Shown: positions 50,201 through 63,900, counted from the stretch's first letter. The stretch: DNA of 64,000 nt from Marthasterias glacialis (GCA_911728455.2 OU452224.1:6886501-6950500), one strand, 5' to 3'. Numbers and translations are program-made. The notes: generated from the sequence alone by a model not told the origin.

Positions 50201-52073
50201 CTTTTAGTAAAAGATATCAAAAGTAAGCATGAAGAAGTATAACCCACAAACCGTTCTTACTAATTTGGCTCCGAAGATAATTGAAAGAGAACCCCCCAAA
50301 AACATCGATAGAGCATTGTCTTGTCTCATTCAACATTTTCGCAAGATTCGTGAGCAGGTCTCGGTCCTCATGTTGTTACAACTTAGCGCTCCATTGTTAT
50401 GAATATCTGCCCACTTGATGAATACAAAAAACCCTGGATCTGTCCTTAGACAATAACGAAAGTTGATAGGGCATACGGAATTTCATACTAATTGTATGTC
50501 ACGTTTGTAGCGTACTTAATAAATTAAAAGAAGTAGGGAAAAAAATCATCTCAACTGTGGATCATTTTGAATAAGTTAATTTGCGGATAGCAGAAAAATC
50601 TCACCTGTACGAATGTTGCGGGTAGGGCTGTAAGCATGGGAAATGAGTTGTTACCTCGTAAACTCCAGTTATAGTTTTGTTTTGACCGAGTGGTTGGGGC
50701 CGTCCATCTTTTCTCGCATTATGTAAGAGTGGGCTCCGAGTGTCATCGGCACACAGGTGCGTTGCGTGAAGCTTGCGCGTGCGTGGTCTTTGGGTGGGTT
50801 GACGTCACTTGATCGCCAGTATTCAATGGATCCGATTTCCACAAACATCTAATCTTCAGCTGCCTAGAGTTTGTATTGACGCATACGTGATTTTATTTTT
50901 AGATCACATTTTGTTTAAAAGCAAATTGATATTGATTCATTTGCTCATAACAATTCAAAGGACTATGGTGGGAAATCATATTGGAATGACCAATCATTGT
51001 TGCTTGACACTCCTTGCCGGTAGTCTAGGGAATCTTTGCGAATTTCAAACTGGTTTCTTGGAATGTTGCTTTACTGTAATTACATTTTCTGTAATACCAG
51101 GGAACTTTGATGTCATCCGTCATTAAAACCTGAACGTAAATGATAGAGAAATGAATAATGAAAATTACGTAACTTTCCAAGAATAATAATATTAACAATA
51201 AATAAATAAAGATAAATAAATAAATTAAATAAATATAAATGAATAAGTAAATAACAATAATTAAATAAATCCATTTTTTGAAGAAAAAAAACAGGATAGA
51301 AAGCATGTAGTTTGCCAAAAAAATGTTGAAGCGAACGCCGTTGAATTGAAAAAACAAAACCATTTCTTGTTGGAGAAAGATAGAAAAATAGAAAAATAAA
51401 AATAAAATCATGCACATTTCGTATATATTCTAGCGTGCGCGATGACTTTCTCGTTGAAATTGTTGGAATAAAAAAAAACCCCAAACAAACAGCTGTTCAT
51501 TGTCTTGGGTTAAAGGTTATGCTACAGGGAAAACACGGACTTCCTCCAAACTTAGCAATGATGAATTTTGTGGTTTTCAAACACTCCTTAAATTGTCAAC
51601 GTTTACTAGATTTATGTCCGTTCTCAGGGATCTTTGTTTTTTAAGAATCTACTTTTTGGTGATAAGTGATGAAGACATACATCTGGTTGCACTACTTTGG
51701 TACTACTTTGTCGTTTGCCCTTTTCTGAGAACCCGCTGTTTGCGTGACTGTATATTGTAAGAGAAAGTGTACTGGATAAAGGTTAATGTTGAACTTGCAA
51801 CAGTCGTCAAGCTTTACTTTTAACACCTTGGTTCAATATATTCAATGAACATTTTCAGTTTAAAAGCATAGACATATTTAGTGAGGGAGACAATTGAAGT
51901 TAGATTTGATTGATAAACAAAATCGCTGTACTTTAAAATATTGCTTATGGTGTCAGTATAGACGCTTAAAATGTTTTGTTAATAATTATGCAAACTTCAC
52001 CTTTACCCGTTCTACATAGAACATAAGAGACAATTTCAATAAACACTTCTTATGAAAAATCTTCCTGACGTTC

Positions 52074-52074
<1 letters not shown>
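44291..52074 (+). other. sim intron 1, no exon recognised; several simple repeats
   Basis: ORFs here, up to 144 codons (45149-45583, minus), lack domains. Simple tracts include A-rich 47402-47432, (CT)n 47648-47674, (GA)n 47712-47733 and AAAT-rich 51182-51266. A CSL/Su(H)-type CGTGGGAA lies at 46261-46268. Perfect TGACGTCA occurs at 43620 (in the preceding repeat block), 49399 and 50800. TAGGCCTA occurs at 45607 and 46846. GC-richer patches lie at 45220-45450, 46250-46500 and 48290-48560. Confidence 0.4.
47648..47674. repeat. (CT)n microsatellite
   Basis: CT dinucleotides with one interruption; a (GA)n tract follows at 47712-47733, so the pair could fold back. Confidence 0.85.

Positions 52075-52102
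<28 letters not shown>
52075..52102. repeat. poly(T) run of 28
   Basis: Uninterrupted T run. It could be the tail of a minus-strand retroelement, but no body was recognised. Confidence 0.9.
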
Positions 52103-52107
<5 letters not shown>

Positions 52108-54699
52108 AGCAGCTTGTCAAAGCCCGGAATTTATAAATCCTTTGGGCAGAAAGAAATCTTAGTGCTTAGTACAAAATTAGCGCATAACCAGTCACGACCA
52201 AGGTAAATTGTCTGTAAAGTTCACCCTGGTATAAACTGTATATCTGCAATACGTTTTTGTTTGATTGTGCTAAACAACTATTGCACTTGGTCAGCTTTTA
52301 TAACATGACCCCTGCTAATTTTCTAATTTCTAATGTCTCGTGCGTGCAAGCAAGTTTTACATGAAATTCCTTAATAACTATTGTAAGCTTTAACTGTGTA
52401 TCAGTCTGCACGGTAGGTATCAATAACAGAGAAAGATAACATTATTTTATCTCGAAGTTACGAAATATTTGAAATGAAATGAAGTTCAGTTTTGATTGCA
52501 GATCACCTCAAAGTTTGCGGTATCTCAGTTTGATAAAAGTTCAGTCGCAGGCCATTGTACGACACAGGCATGTGGTGCAAACAACCGCGGGTCCAGTTTG
52601 GGGGACAAACTCGGGCAAACTACCCGGCCACGTCGCTCCGGGGTGTACTCGGTGGAGGCCTACCGTACATGATATGTTTTACTCCGGGAAAGTATGCGGC
52701 GGGAACTCTGAACAAGCCAACTTTTCGCAGTTTGTCACCTAATACCAGAAAAAGACTGCAGTTGCGGGGTGGCAATGTATCAGATGATATAACTTAGAGG
52801 CTGTTTACATAGCTGTCTAGTTTACTGCACTGATGATGTTCCAGGGGTTGGCAATGATGAATATACGTGTAACGGTACAACACTATTGCTTGAAGTGAAG
52901 TCAATGTTCCTAAAACTAAATATCCATTGCATCCGTATCGTTAAAAGCAGTCTGAAGTATAAAGCTCCAGTTTTCAGGGAAATTCATGAAACGGTCGTCG
53001 GCGAAATGAAGTCCAAACACCCTGGTATCTATTTCGGTTCTTCTTCTTTATGTGGCTAACAATTCAGCTTGAGATGTTTCAGGGGACAGTGTTACTGGGG
53101 CCAGTCTAACTTACTCTGTTCACATCTCAAAGACCACAGAACTAAAATAATGATATCTTACACTCCTGGACCCCAGAGTTTAGGGATTACATTCCATTAC
53201 AGACCCACCTCCACGTGTCACAACGCCACTGCGTTTCTGTTTCAACCAGTCACATTTTAAGCGAGCTTTGTCGCTGTTACTTATAATCATATTAAAAAAA
53301 AACTAGTTGTTGAAATGTATTTTTTGTGAATCTTGTACAGTGTCGGGATGATTTACCGTACGAAAACATAGCTACTCCTTTAAAACATAAATTTTGAACA
53401 CATTTTGTTCCAAGCTCAACGTAGCCTGTCAAAGCCAAGATGAAAAAAATATGTAAAATCTATCAATTAATTTCGAAATAATATTGTTATTGTCTTTTAA
53501 AATGATTAATAATAACGCCTTTCAAAGGTTCCAGTTTGAAAATACCTGTTGTGTGTTTCGAGCAGATGGATACGTGGAAGTCCCAGGTGAAAAACGATCG
53601 CATTGCCAGTGACTGCGTGTAAACACCATTCAATTTCCCGCCAAAATACAGTGGGGGCCATATTTCATATCAACTTTGGAGGTCATGACCCGGTGAATTT
53701 ATGCCGCGCCCCTCACGCTCGTAAAACCCCTGACCTCTCCGATGACGTATGCTGTAAGAGAGAGAGAGAGAGAGCACAGGTCACTCGGGAGTGATCCGGT
53801 CAGAAAATGCAATACACGACTCGCGCAGTGTTTAACATGAGGATCGGATCAAACTTTGACAAAGCAATAACTGTTTGCCTGAAAAGGCTGTCAATCTCAG
53901 GAACAGAAGTGCATTTTGGACTGGCATATTCACTGTTTTCCTCTTTTTAATAAAAACAAAACTCGAAAGAAAGAAGAACAAAATATAGGACCACATAACT
54001 CTAATAACAAAACAAACGTTCGTGGGAGGCAGGTGCGCGTTTTGCGTAATAAATCAATAATGGATAAAAATGAAAAGTTTGCGTTTCAAAAGGATAATCC
54101 TATTGCATTTTTTCAAAATTCCCGTGTTTAAAAAATATATATATTTATGCGTAAAACCCGCAGCAAACGTCCTATCTCTGGATTCTGTCAATTGCACGAA
54201 CAAGAGAAATCAGATTCACTTATGTAGAGTACGAATGCAGGTATAGCCTTTCCTAATGTCCCATTTGAACAAGAAAAAATAAATCAATCGACAAAAAAAA
54301 AAAATCACAAAATATGAAATGTCGTGTGCAGGTTGTCTGGCATGCCATCAGCTTCACAAAACGTCAACTGAGGTCCGTTTGGTAATTCGGACGGGTGTGG
54401 GGTTACGAAATATTTGCTGTTATCAGCATTCGTAAATTGCATTTGATCACAACGGCAAAATGAGTTTTAAGGTTCACGCGTTAACCGTTTTATAAATAAT
54501 TTGGTTTAAAGAGCTGCTTAAGCACACACCTTGAAGCACAAGCCTGTCGGGCATTGCCGTACAATGCCATGCAACAGTTTTGATGTCTTTCTATTGAGCT
54601 AAAAAGCGAGGTATACTAAGTTGTAACAACATGCAGAACCTGTAATGGAAGACTCCCACTTTGGGTGGTATTATGGTTTGCAAACCAGATGAATGGCTA
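52103..54699 (+). other. sim intron 1, no exon recognised
   Basis: (GA)n at 53757-53774; GC-richer patch at 52550-52790 with overlapping ORFs but no recognisable peptide. Confidence 0.4.
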
Positions 54700-54775
54700 T
54701 GGTCCAAGATGGAATTCGAACCTGAGTCCACAGACATGAACGAATGGAAAAGCACCATTCGGCCTTTGATTATCG
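54700..54775 (-). repeat. tRNA-like relic (SINE head or tRNA pseudogene)
   Basis: On the minus strand AGGCCGAATGG fits the pol III A box at 10 of 11 bases (positions 54755-54765). GGTTCGAATTCC fits the B box (54711-54722), 32 bases further along, which is normal tRNA spacing. The T-stem does not pair well, so it is not a functional tRNA. GGCCGAATGG resembles the D-arm of Ser/Leu-type tRNAs. Confidence 0.45.
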
Positions 54776-57369
54776 AAGTATTAATTGCAATTTACCGGTT
54801 GAGCACAGGACAGGCGCATTGTACGCTTGTTTCACAAAGGCTCTGACAAACAGCGCTATATCCCCCTGAAGGAAACGTGAGGGCTCGGCAAGAAGAGCTC
54901 ACTGTTGAGCTACGCACCCGAATAGGCTTTTTTTTCTAGCTTCCACTGAAAGTGTTACTGTACACCTTCAGGGAAGCTCTGCCTACAAAGCAAGTAACGG
55001 ATGTGCTATTTATCTCTGTTCTATTTGGTCGTTTTGCAGCTCTGGTAAGGGGGGGAGGGGAGAAGAACCTCTATTCATCGGATAATTAAGAAATCAACAT
55101 TGCGAACTTTTAGCGCACTTTCCCCCCAAACACGATTGAACCAAATCTATCCTCCACCCCTCTCATCTTCGCGCTAAGGATGTTTGGCAAACTCGGGCGA
55201 AGCCAATCGTTAGTAATTTGGCCCGCCCTGTCTCAGAAGATTAACTTGCGCCTATATCTCGCTCAGCGGTTCCTGTTACAGGGGCCCGATTGGAAGCGAA
55301 ATCTAGATAACGCGGGCAGGGATTCTAACGGAGGCGAACCTGAGATGCTCCGCCGGGGATTGAGTTCGGCCGCCGATCAATTCGTCCCCATTTCAGGTCG
55401 AGCTAGCCGCTGATCGAGCGAACTCTCCAAAACTCCCGAGTTTGACAGACAACATGGGGCTAAGGTTACGCTGGATCGATGCGTGACGTGGTTATAGGTA
55501 TAAAACGAATTTAGGGTTATGACGAGTGAGTGAACATTCTTTTTACTTCGGCCTGATGGTGGCTGTCAAGATTCCAGTATAGAGAGAACGGCGCAACTCG
55601 CGGAGTTAATAGAATTTTGCCAATAACCGGGCAAGCCACTTTCACACTTTGTTCAAATTGTGTAAACGTTGCACTGGTACCATGTCTTTAAAATTTCACG
55701 TGCTATATTCAACTGAATTCACCTTCGATTTATATCCATACTTCTCTTAAAGGTAAAAAAAAAATGTTATATGACAATAAAATGTAAAACAAAGAGCAGT
55801 TGACAAAGGCAACAATAGAGAAATTAAGTAAATTAGTATACAAAGCGCAGGCTTCTTCAAAGCCTCAATATGAAATGAATTCTTTTTAGTAGCAATTTGT
55901 GAAAGAAGAAAAAAAAGATTGTTTAAATATGAAATTTTATGCTGGCCAATATACTTTTTTAACGCAATTACTGTCCTCATTTCTGTTCATCTTCTGAACC
56001 AGCACCTTATACTGCTCCCGTCATCCGGGAACTTCTTATACCCATCCTCTTCCATCCCCTTAATGTACCAAACGTTCAGTCTTCAATTAGAATGTGCGCC
56101 TCTCCACGGCGCACTGTACAACACCTATTAAGGAGCTATCGAGAATTCATGAAGTCATTGAGGTATGCCTGCATTTTGCTAATGCTCCATACGGGGGCAG
56201 CTGAGTTGTTCTCTTCAACTCTTAAGGGGCGTCTGCTCCAGCGAACGGAAGCCGGGGAAGAGGGTGAAAGAGAGGGTCTGAGTGGGCCTATTTGTATCAG
56301 CGGTATCCGCACCCTCTTCAGCCAGCCTCACTTTGCGAGCTTTTGACACTCGCAGTGAGCACTTGGCCAGTTTGCACAAGCCAGGCCGCTCTGTTTGCCG
56401 TCCAATTACTGCAAAGTTCTTTGGGCAGGGAGATAGAAAGAAAAGGGCTTCCATAATAGCAAGATGGATCGCACTGACTCGACGGCCTTCTTTTCTTGTA
56501 GCTAAATCGGCGGCGGGCCAAGTTCTTTATCGCTGGTGAAACCAGGATGTGAAGAGTGTACACAACTGTCGTGAGATGATTCATGCCCCATCGATGTGTC
56601 CGTCCCCTCCCTTGTCATAAGGCAACAGAAAATCGGATCTTAACGGTCTAAATTGACGCACAGGGAGAGAGAGTCGCTCGGCAATGTCTACATAATTGCA
56701 AGCGGCTTTTGGGGGCTGTTTCTTTACTCTCTCCCCTACCTCCCTCTCTAGCTGTGTTTTGACAACGGCGATTGATTGTTTGTAAACAGCACACGGAGGC
56801 AAGGGGAACTGTGTTTGAGAGACGACTTGTGATTCTTCCCCCTCTTCTGTTCGCGTCCTTGAAATTAATGATGCGGAGTCGAGAATCACATATCACACCC
56901 AGCTCTCTTATTCCCTGTCGCACTCAACCCGCTTGTTTTGTCTATTCATACTTGTGGTGTGGATAGAAGGGAAAAACAATTAAATTGATCTGAAATCGAA
57001 GTTGCTCGTCTAATGCTTCCATGTCATTGCACAACCAGTGTTAACAAATTTCCCAAGCTCCTTTTTGAAAAATGATAATAATAATGAATATCGTTAATAA
57101 TAATCCTCCAGAAAATATTGACATTTTAAGAAATCAGAGCGTGTGAGGTTTGATTACCGTTATAGTAAACGAATGATGTATGTACTTTTAACTATACATC
57201 TTGGCATATGACGTCACTGGTGCAGTGCGCCTTTATGCTGAGGTCAGAGAGCTCGCTCATTGGTCCATTCTGTGCGTTGTGCGTATAGCTGTACGTTTCC
57301 AAAGTTTCGTCATTGTTTTACCCGTCTAAGATGGCGGCGTGATGACGTCAGTACTTAATGTCTATTTAT
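54776..57369 (+). other. sim intron 1, GC-richer candidate control regions
   Basis: 55170-55460, 56200-56570 and 56580-56930 are GC-richer than their surroundings, with overlapping short ORFs that match nothing. A forkhead-type GTAAACA lies in TGTTTGTAAACAGC (56778-56791). TGACGTCA occurs at 57209 and 57343. Function is inferred only from composition and motifs. Confidence 0.3.
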
Positions 57370-57494
57370 GCCGCGTCCGAACCAAGCGACTTCGGCTACG
57401 GCTATGGCCGCATTGTGCATCCACAGCGTTGAACAATGGGACTTTTCGGCGTTCCGGCCAACGCCACTGCCGTAGCCGCCAATTCGGACGCGGC
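57370..57494. mobile_element. small MITE-like inverted repeat
   Basis: The left end GCCGCGTCCGAACCAAGCGA and the right end (reverse complement GCCGCGTCCGAATTGGCGGC) are inverted repeats, followed inward by GGCTACGGC on the left and its complement on the right. Length is about 125 bases. No target duplication is evident. Short GC-rich elements with this end are familiar to me from marine invertebrate genomes, but I cannot name the family. Confidence 0.6.
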
Positions 57495-57748
57495 CAACAT
57501 TCATGCTCCGTAAAATGCAGCAGTATTGATTCATAGGTATGTTGAACATTTGGGAATTGTGTTTCTTTTTATGTCGACTTCTTGTCCACGTTCGGCAAAA
57601 TCCCTATTGAGGCATCGTTCTACATTGGCCATTCAGTTCTGGGCCATGATATACTTCAAACATCACGCTTAAATGCAAACCTTTTTTTTAACACAAATGT
57701 GTTTATCCCGTTGACATTAGTATAGGTTTCTTATTTATAATTACCCAT

Positions 57749-57970
57749 ACACCGACGTGGGTTAAGCACTTTATACTCAGTACTTTCCCGAGTACTGTGA
57801 AACGGTGATCTAGTTGGTAAGACATCTGCTCTAGAATGGCAAAGGTTGTGGGTTCGAATCCCACCCGAAGAATATGCCTGTTTTGTTTTTAAACATAACT
57901 CGGGAAAGTGCTGAGTTTTGCTATGTTTAACACACATCGGTGCACAAATAGTACTCTTTATCCCTGATGC
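57749..57970 (+). mobile_element. tRNA-derived SINE, copy 2, with fold-back flanks
   Basis: The tRNA-like part (about 57801-57866) has a perfect T-arm, GTGGG-TTCGAAT-CCCAC (57848-57864). It shares GCTCTAGAATGGCAAAGG with copy 1. The tail (57898-57970) matches copy 1. In addition, 57749-57793 is an inverted copy of tail bases 57898-57943, about 80% identical and ending TTTCCCGAGT. The tRNA-like part therefore lies in the loop of a ~45-bp stem. Two head-to-head insertions, one truncated, would give the same picture. Confidence 0.8.
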
Positions 57971-60900
57971 CAATTTAACAGCTATTAAGTATAGGCTTGG
58001 TTGGTGCACTGAGATTTCCCGAACGGTTAGAAATCATTGGTTAACATTTTCAATATTCTGAAATTTCAGTTAGTTAGAGTGTGTCGACACGAACGATGAG
58101 TATGTGTCTGAAACAGTAAAAGTGTGTGAACAATTTTTACTGACAGTGCTACACAGACAGTAACAGTGATCATAATCACGTGAGTTTTGTATACCAAGAT
58201 AACTTTAAAAACTTCTTTGATAATTTGGAATGCCATGTACCCTTTAACATGATTATGTGCTGCAGCTGTTGCAGCTTTCGCCCACACTTGCATGAAATCC
58301 GTCAATGTTGTCCAACATGCCCGTTTGGGTATCGTGATGTCTGGCTGGATTTCTTAAGTCTCAAGACGTGATGGTCCTCCTCGTGTCGGCTTATTTCTTT
58401 GCCCCTTTTCCCCCTCTGTTATTCGACTCATCGCCATTGCCTCTATCCTTACCCCCTTTTCCCCCATCTCTCTGTAGACTACCATGGCGGCATTTTCTCT
58501 CTGTAACCCATCCTCCAGCTTTTTTGCCTTTGCGTTTATCTCCCTCCTCCCGTCTTTTGTATTGGAGGTGTCTCCCGGCACAGATACCCCCCTCCAGAAA
58601 TTAATGCACATTTCGATATCGATAAGACCCTCCAATCTCGTCTCAGATTTATCGAGAGCAAGATACAATCTCCCGTTTGGGAAGCGGTGGGGGGCTTGCG
58701 ATCTTGTGTCATTACCAACGGAGCTATCCATCTCCTCAGCGCGCACTGGCTTATCGTGCGCGGATTGCCTTCACATCACCAACCCTCTTCACTCTCATGC
58801 ATAATTCATGCAAAAACCTCTGGCTAGCGTTATGTGACCGCGCAACAACTTTAGAAATTTTCCGGCTCCCGCGCCGTTTCAAAAAGAAGAAGAAGAAGAA
58901 GGGAAAAAAGGCAGAGTGAATACTTTACCCCCTTGTCTCGCCGCGAGGGGAATGATGTTTTCCGAGATCACTTTATTTGTCTTCTGCTCGTGTAATTACA
59001 TTACTTTCATGTCAGATCAACGCAAGGGTAAAACTATCGTAGGTAGATAGCAGAGCAAACTCTAGTGTTTTTGCGCGGTGTCTTGCATTGGGTTGGGTTT
59101 GCACATTGCAGTTCTCGGTAATAATTTCTGACAACTGAAAGTGTAACTGGAACTATTGGACCCATGCACTGCACTCTTACTTAGCCAAAAACATGGAGGC
59201 TATACTTCAAAGTATTTTTGATATATGCAAAGTGGCATTGAACTTTAAAATTATGTGGATTGTGTATCAATGTAATGCTAACAATAGTTGACACTCCAAA
59301 TTGTATTGGTTCCAATCATCACAACATTTGTTATGTGGTCATAGCACGTGATCAACAGGCTGACACATAAAACATTACTTGTGATGAAGTTGGTACTAGT
59401 CTTGAATTGTCATGACAAGTGTGCCCCTTATTATTTTTTCGTGATTTTTGTCCTTCTTTTTTTACGAATGTATGTTAGTGGATGGGTTGCAGCGAGCCCC
59501 CTACCCCCAGCCAATGAAGAGTTGCATCACAGCTTCTTTACAACATCTAAAACGAGTATGAAAAAAATAAGTCCGTTTACACGAAAACATGGACAGTAAT
59601 TTTGATGAAAATCATGTAAACGATATTTTCTAAATAAAACTAGCTCTTCCTATAACTGTGCATAAAGGTTGAACTTTAGTAATTCAGATGGTGTCCAAAC
59701 ATCAAGTCTTGTATGTGGTGTATTACAGTAAAATGATTAGCCATTTTTTGACTGTGTGGTGATGAGGCGTCGTTTATCTTTCCACGCTAGCACAACCTTC
59801 TTTTAAGAGGTGTCGTCCTTGTGTTCCAAGCCTCAGGTTGGCGTTTTGAGGACACCGTATGTTTTGCTTGTACATGTAACGAAGGTGACGTCAGTCCGAA
59901 AAAAAGTTTCATTGATCCGGTTACTTTTGAAGTGGCTTTTGAGGAAAACACGTGCGTTAAGGTACAAAGGAGGTTTGTGGTGATATCATGCGACCTTGAT
60001 GTCACTTTAGAAGTCATCGGTACCCTGAAAACAATCGCTGTTATACTACATGTAGTTTTGATCGTGCTTCTCTAGTAGTTATCCACAAAGGCTTTCCCGC
60101 CCATTGAAGAGAAAAGAAAACGCGCCAACACACTAGAGTTTTTGTATTGGCGGGATTCTTGAAGTTTTAACTCTACGGTTGATTGGATCTCGGATCGAAA
60201 GCAAAACATGACATTTATGAAGACCCTTTGATGGGTAATATGACTTAATTGATCCGGTCCACTTTTAATGCCCGTCAAGGCGTGCTGATTAACATCGTCA
60301 CGGGGATTAAGCTACGATGGGCGGGCACTCTAAGTTGAATTATACATACATCAAACACTTAACCAATACCTCTGACATGAAGAAGATCTCATAAATTGTC
60401 CGTCGCTATGATAACAAGCATACTTGTTACACAGGAGCGTCCATAAATATGCAAGCAATTAACTCTGTGTGGTGTGTATTCCCTACTTGGTAATTCTTTT
60501 GTCGATACATAGTGTATGTTATAATACGCCGACCATATTGCACCACCAGCCTACCCAGTGTAAAGTCATTCAGCTGGTTCTTTGTGGAAATGCGAACCCG
60601 GTGTTCGAGTCGTTGCTTGTGTCCGGTATTCCAAGGCTCTTGGCTAAAAGTTTCCGGGATGTTGAGTCGAGTTTACTCCAGAGAGCATATCAAATGTTTG
60701 AGAGAAAAATATTCGAGAAGTAGGCCAGAAAAATCGTTTTATTCCGTCCCCCTAATTCTTCGAGGAGCCTAGATTTATTTGTCAGTGCGGGTCTCGGTGT
60801 CTGCCAGACGTTATCTTATTTTTTTGCAATGGGGGAGAAAAAAGCGCGAAATTGTTGCTAGCAGCATATCGCGTTCCCGCCATTTTGCCTGATCGATGCC

Positions 60901-63900
60901 TTGATCTAATTGCGCGCGGAATGAACGAAATTTTAGACATTAATGAACTAATCCGAACGATCGGCCAGCAACAGTTGTGGCCCGTGAACCGGGTCCATCC
61001 ATTACGCGGGGCCTCCCGCTCGTTTCAAATTCAGTTACCGTCAAAATCTCTCTGTTTCGGCAGGGCAGACGGGGATCGGGGGGCTGGCAGCCATTGTGTC
61101 TGCGCACGCGCACCGGAGTGGCCTGAATCGAAGGGGTCCCCTCCCTAGCGAATGCCTCACAGGAACGGGAAGGGCTTCCTTCTCACCCACACCCGTCATA
61201 TCGTGGCCAAAATACGATCAAAACGCAAGCTTATAAGGTCCTATGGATTTTTAAATGACCTGGAAACCTAGTTTTGAGCACGTAAATGGAACTCGCTCTC
61301 GTCACTCGTCTCGTATACACTATAAGACCGAGATAGATCACTTTGAAAATGATCGAATTTTGTTGTCTTCATATTTTTGTCTCGTGGTCTAACCAACTAA
61401 GCCAGTCTTGATTGCTCATGCATTAAGGTTGTTGACTGCAAGTTGTGTCCATTAGTTCACAATGACTTGAAACCTTTCATGCTTTAAGATTCCCCGAGAA
61501 AAAAAAAAGATAGTGTTTTAACTGTAAGCTTAGACAGGCCTAAATTTGGGGTCTTAAAGAGGGCCCAAGGCGCATCAAGTCTAGCTTGTTTGACTTTCGC
61601 TACCGAATATGTGTCAGAACACAAACAGTCCTTATAATCCTATAACCTTATGCAACCTCCTCTATAAAAGGGAAACTAGAAAGTCTCTTTTTCCAACTAT
61701 TCATCTCTTGATTGTCGTCATGGACCTTTCAAAAAAAAAAAAAAAAAAAAAAAAGGAAGAAAAAAAAAATACATCACAGATTGCCGCGGGTTGAAAACAT
61801 CACCGATCTGACAAAAACACTTACTGGCTTCACACCGTTGCATCCCCCACATGTTGAAAACGTTCTATTGAAATTGTAACTGTTTCCTTGCCTTTCCAAG
61901 TGACATAAGCCCCGACTGGTTAAATGGGTGTAACACCAATCGGCAATAGCCTTGAGCCCCTTTTGCCACCATTGGTTTTCCCCGGGAGCAGTGCGGTGTA
62001 TCTATCTATCTAATGCAGGCCACGACTTCATGTTCGTACGTGACCGGGCATGTCAAATTTGAGGAAAATTGAAAGGGAGGGGGTCGTCTTGCTTCTTCGG
62101 TCTTAAACCAAGACCTGCGTGTTCATTTATTTTTTTTTTGCAATACGTCGACAGTTCCCATCGCTGGGTTATAAAGCCTTACAAGCTGTCGTCATAAACA
62201 AGTCAGTTCATTGTAGAAGTAAACGAAAAGAAGCCTTAGTTCACACTATCAAGACGCCTCTCCCTCAATTTAAGGATTGTGCATGAAGAAGTTGTCATCC
62301 TATTCCCTTTTTTTATGTGTGGAATTTAAGTTTGCAACTTTTGAAGAGAGAGAGGGGAGCTTTCACAAAGGAAGATAGCAATGTCGACTTCAAGGACCAT
62401 TTCACAACAGGAAATTTACAGACAATTATAAGTTATAGGTAATCTCCAAGACGAATACACATTTCAGTTTGCAATTTTGGGGGAATATAAAGACCGTTTT
62501 AGAAAAAATGTATCTGGGACAAATAAAGTGTTCCATTTTGCAGTCAGTAAAGTTGGTTGCCGTTGGAGTTGCCTATACAGAATAACCGGATGGGTGTCTA
62601 ATTCAAAGTTGATGCCATCATTCCAGTTGCTCCCCTTTCTCCTCAAGAAAGTTACAATTTCAATGAGAGTAAACCATTCAAAGAGCGGTTCCAGTATCGC
62701 AGATCGGTTAGAATAAAAAAAAAATAATACAATAAAAAAGACCAAGGGACGACACAAACTATGAAAAGAGGAAAAGAATTGATAAACAAGACCCTTTACC
62801 CGAATCCAGATTGCCCAAAGCGGATTGAGTTAACTCTAATTAACTCGCAGAATGTTAAAGGAGTAACTAGCAAGATGTTGCCGTTGGTCAGACAACCCAA
62901 TGACCCCGAGGGCAAGGTCCAAGAGGAGAGTCTTGCTGCTTCTTTTTCTCGTTCGCGTAAAAGGACCATCATAACCGGGACAAGTCTCGTCGAGGAGGCT
63001 AAGGGTCCCGAAGAACACACTCATTGAAACAGGCTGAAAGTCACGGCATCTTTGTTGTTCTTGCACCGGGCTGGTTTTTAGCCTTAAGTTTTTTTCCCAA
63101 GTCAGAAGTCTCGGGAGTTGGAGCAAATGCTTGGCGTTTAGTTTAATCAGATTGCACGGGGTAGTCGGAAGCAAATTTGGGCAGGGGAAGTGTATACGTG
63201 TCCGGTGATTATTAGTTCCGATGAAAAGCCCCGGGGGACTTTTGGTGTAAAACACGGTGTTCATTTGCACCAGTGGAAAGGGAAAATGGCGAAGGTGTTG
63301 ACGTAGGAGGGGAAACGTAGTTCTTATGGGTTTTGGCATCATCCAGGAGATTGTGCAAGAAGTTTTCAGATTGGTGAAGAAGTTTCTTACATACTTTGAG
63401 ACATTTTTACGTCATGTAGCCCCCAACATTTTCGGATCATGCGTTTAACGGTGGCTACCCTCTTGGGCAGTTCTGGCCCTAGGCCTGTAGTAGCCAGCAT
63501 GTTATACTCGGCGAATGCAATTTGCTGAACTACACACACACCTGTGTTACGTTCATTTTGATAATGGGTTTACTTTACGCATCCGAGTTTGAGAAAAACG
63601 GATACAGGTACACCAACCATTCTTTAATAAGTGAAAAAAGGAGTTTGTTTAGTTTTGAATGAAACTATAGCGGCGAAATTGATTGAAACAAAAGGAAGAA
63701 ATTTGGGGGGTAAAATTAGTAGACTGCAAACCCTTTGTCTCGACATCGTGTTGTATTCGTGACCAAATTTGAACTGGGGATCAAACTCGCCTTTGTTTTA
63801 CGAGTGACGAGTTTTCACGAGTTTTAATGTGATGACAAGGAAAACAACTCCCAAGGCGGGTATTTCTACATGAATCCAAGTGGCAATGCCGATGTCATTG

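Noticed and set aside
58440..58804. Good-looking splice acceptor (pyrimidine tract then TCTGTAG at 58478) followed by ACCATGGCGG and a 106-codon ORF
   Set aside because: Read in the phase required by sim exon 1 the frame stops after nine codons. The ATG frame is low-complexity with no PAS or other domain.
62836..63342. 168-codon minus-strand ORF
   Set aside because: No recognisable domain, and competing ORFs on the other strand. Kept only as part of the intron.
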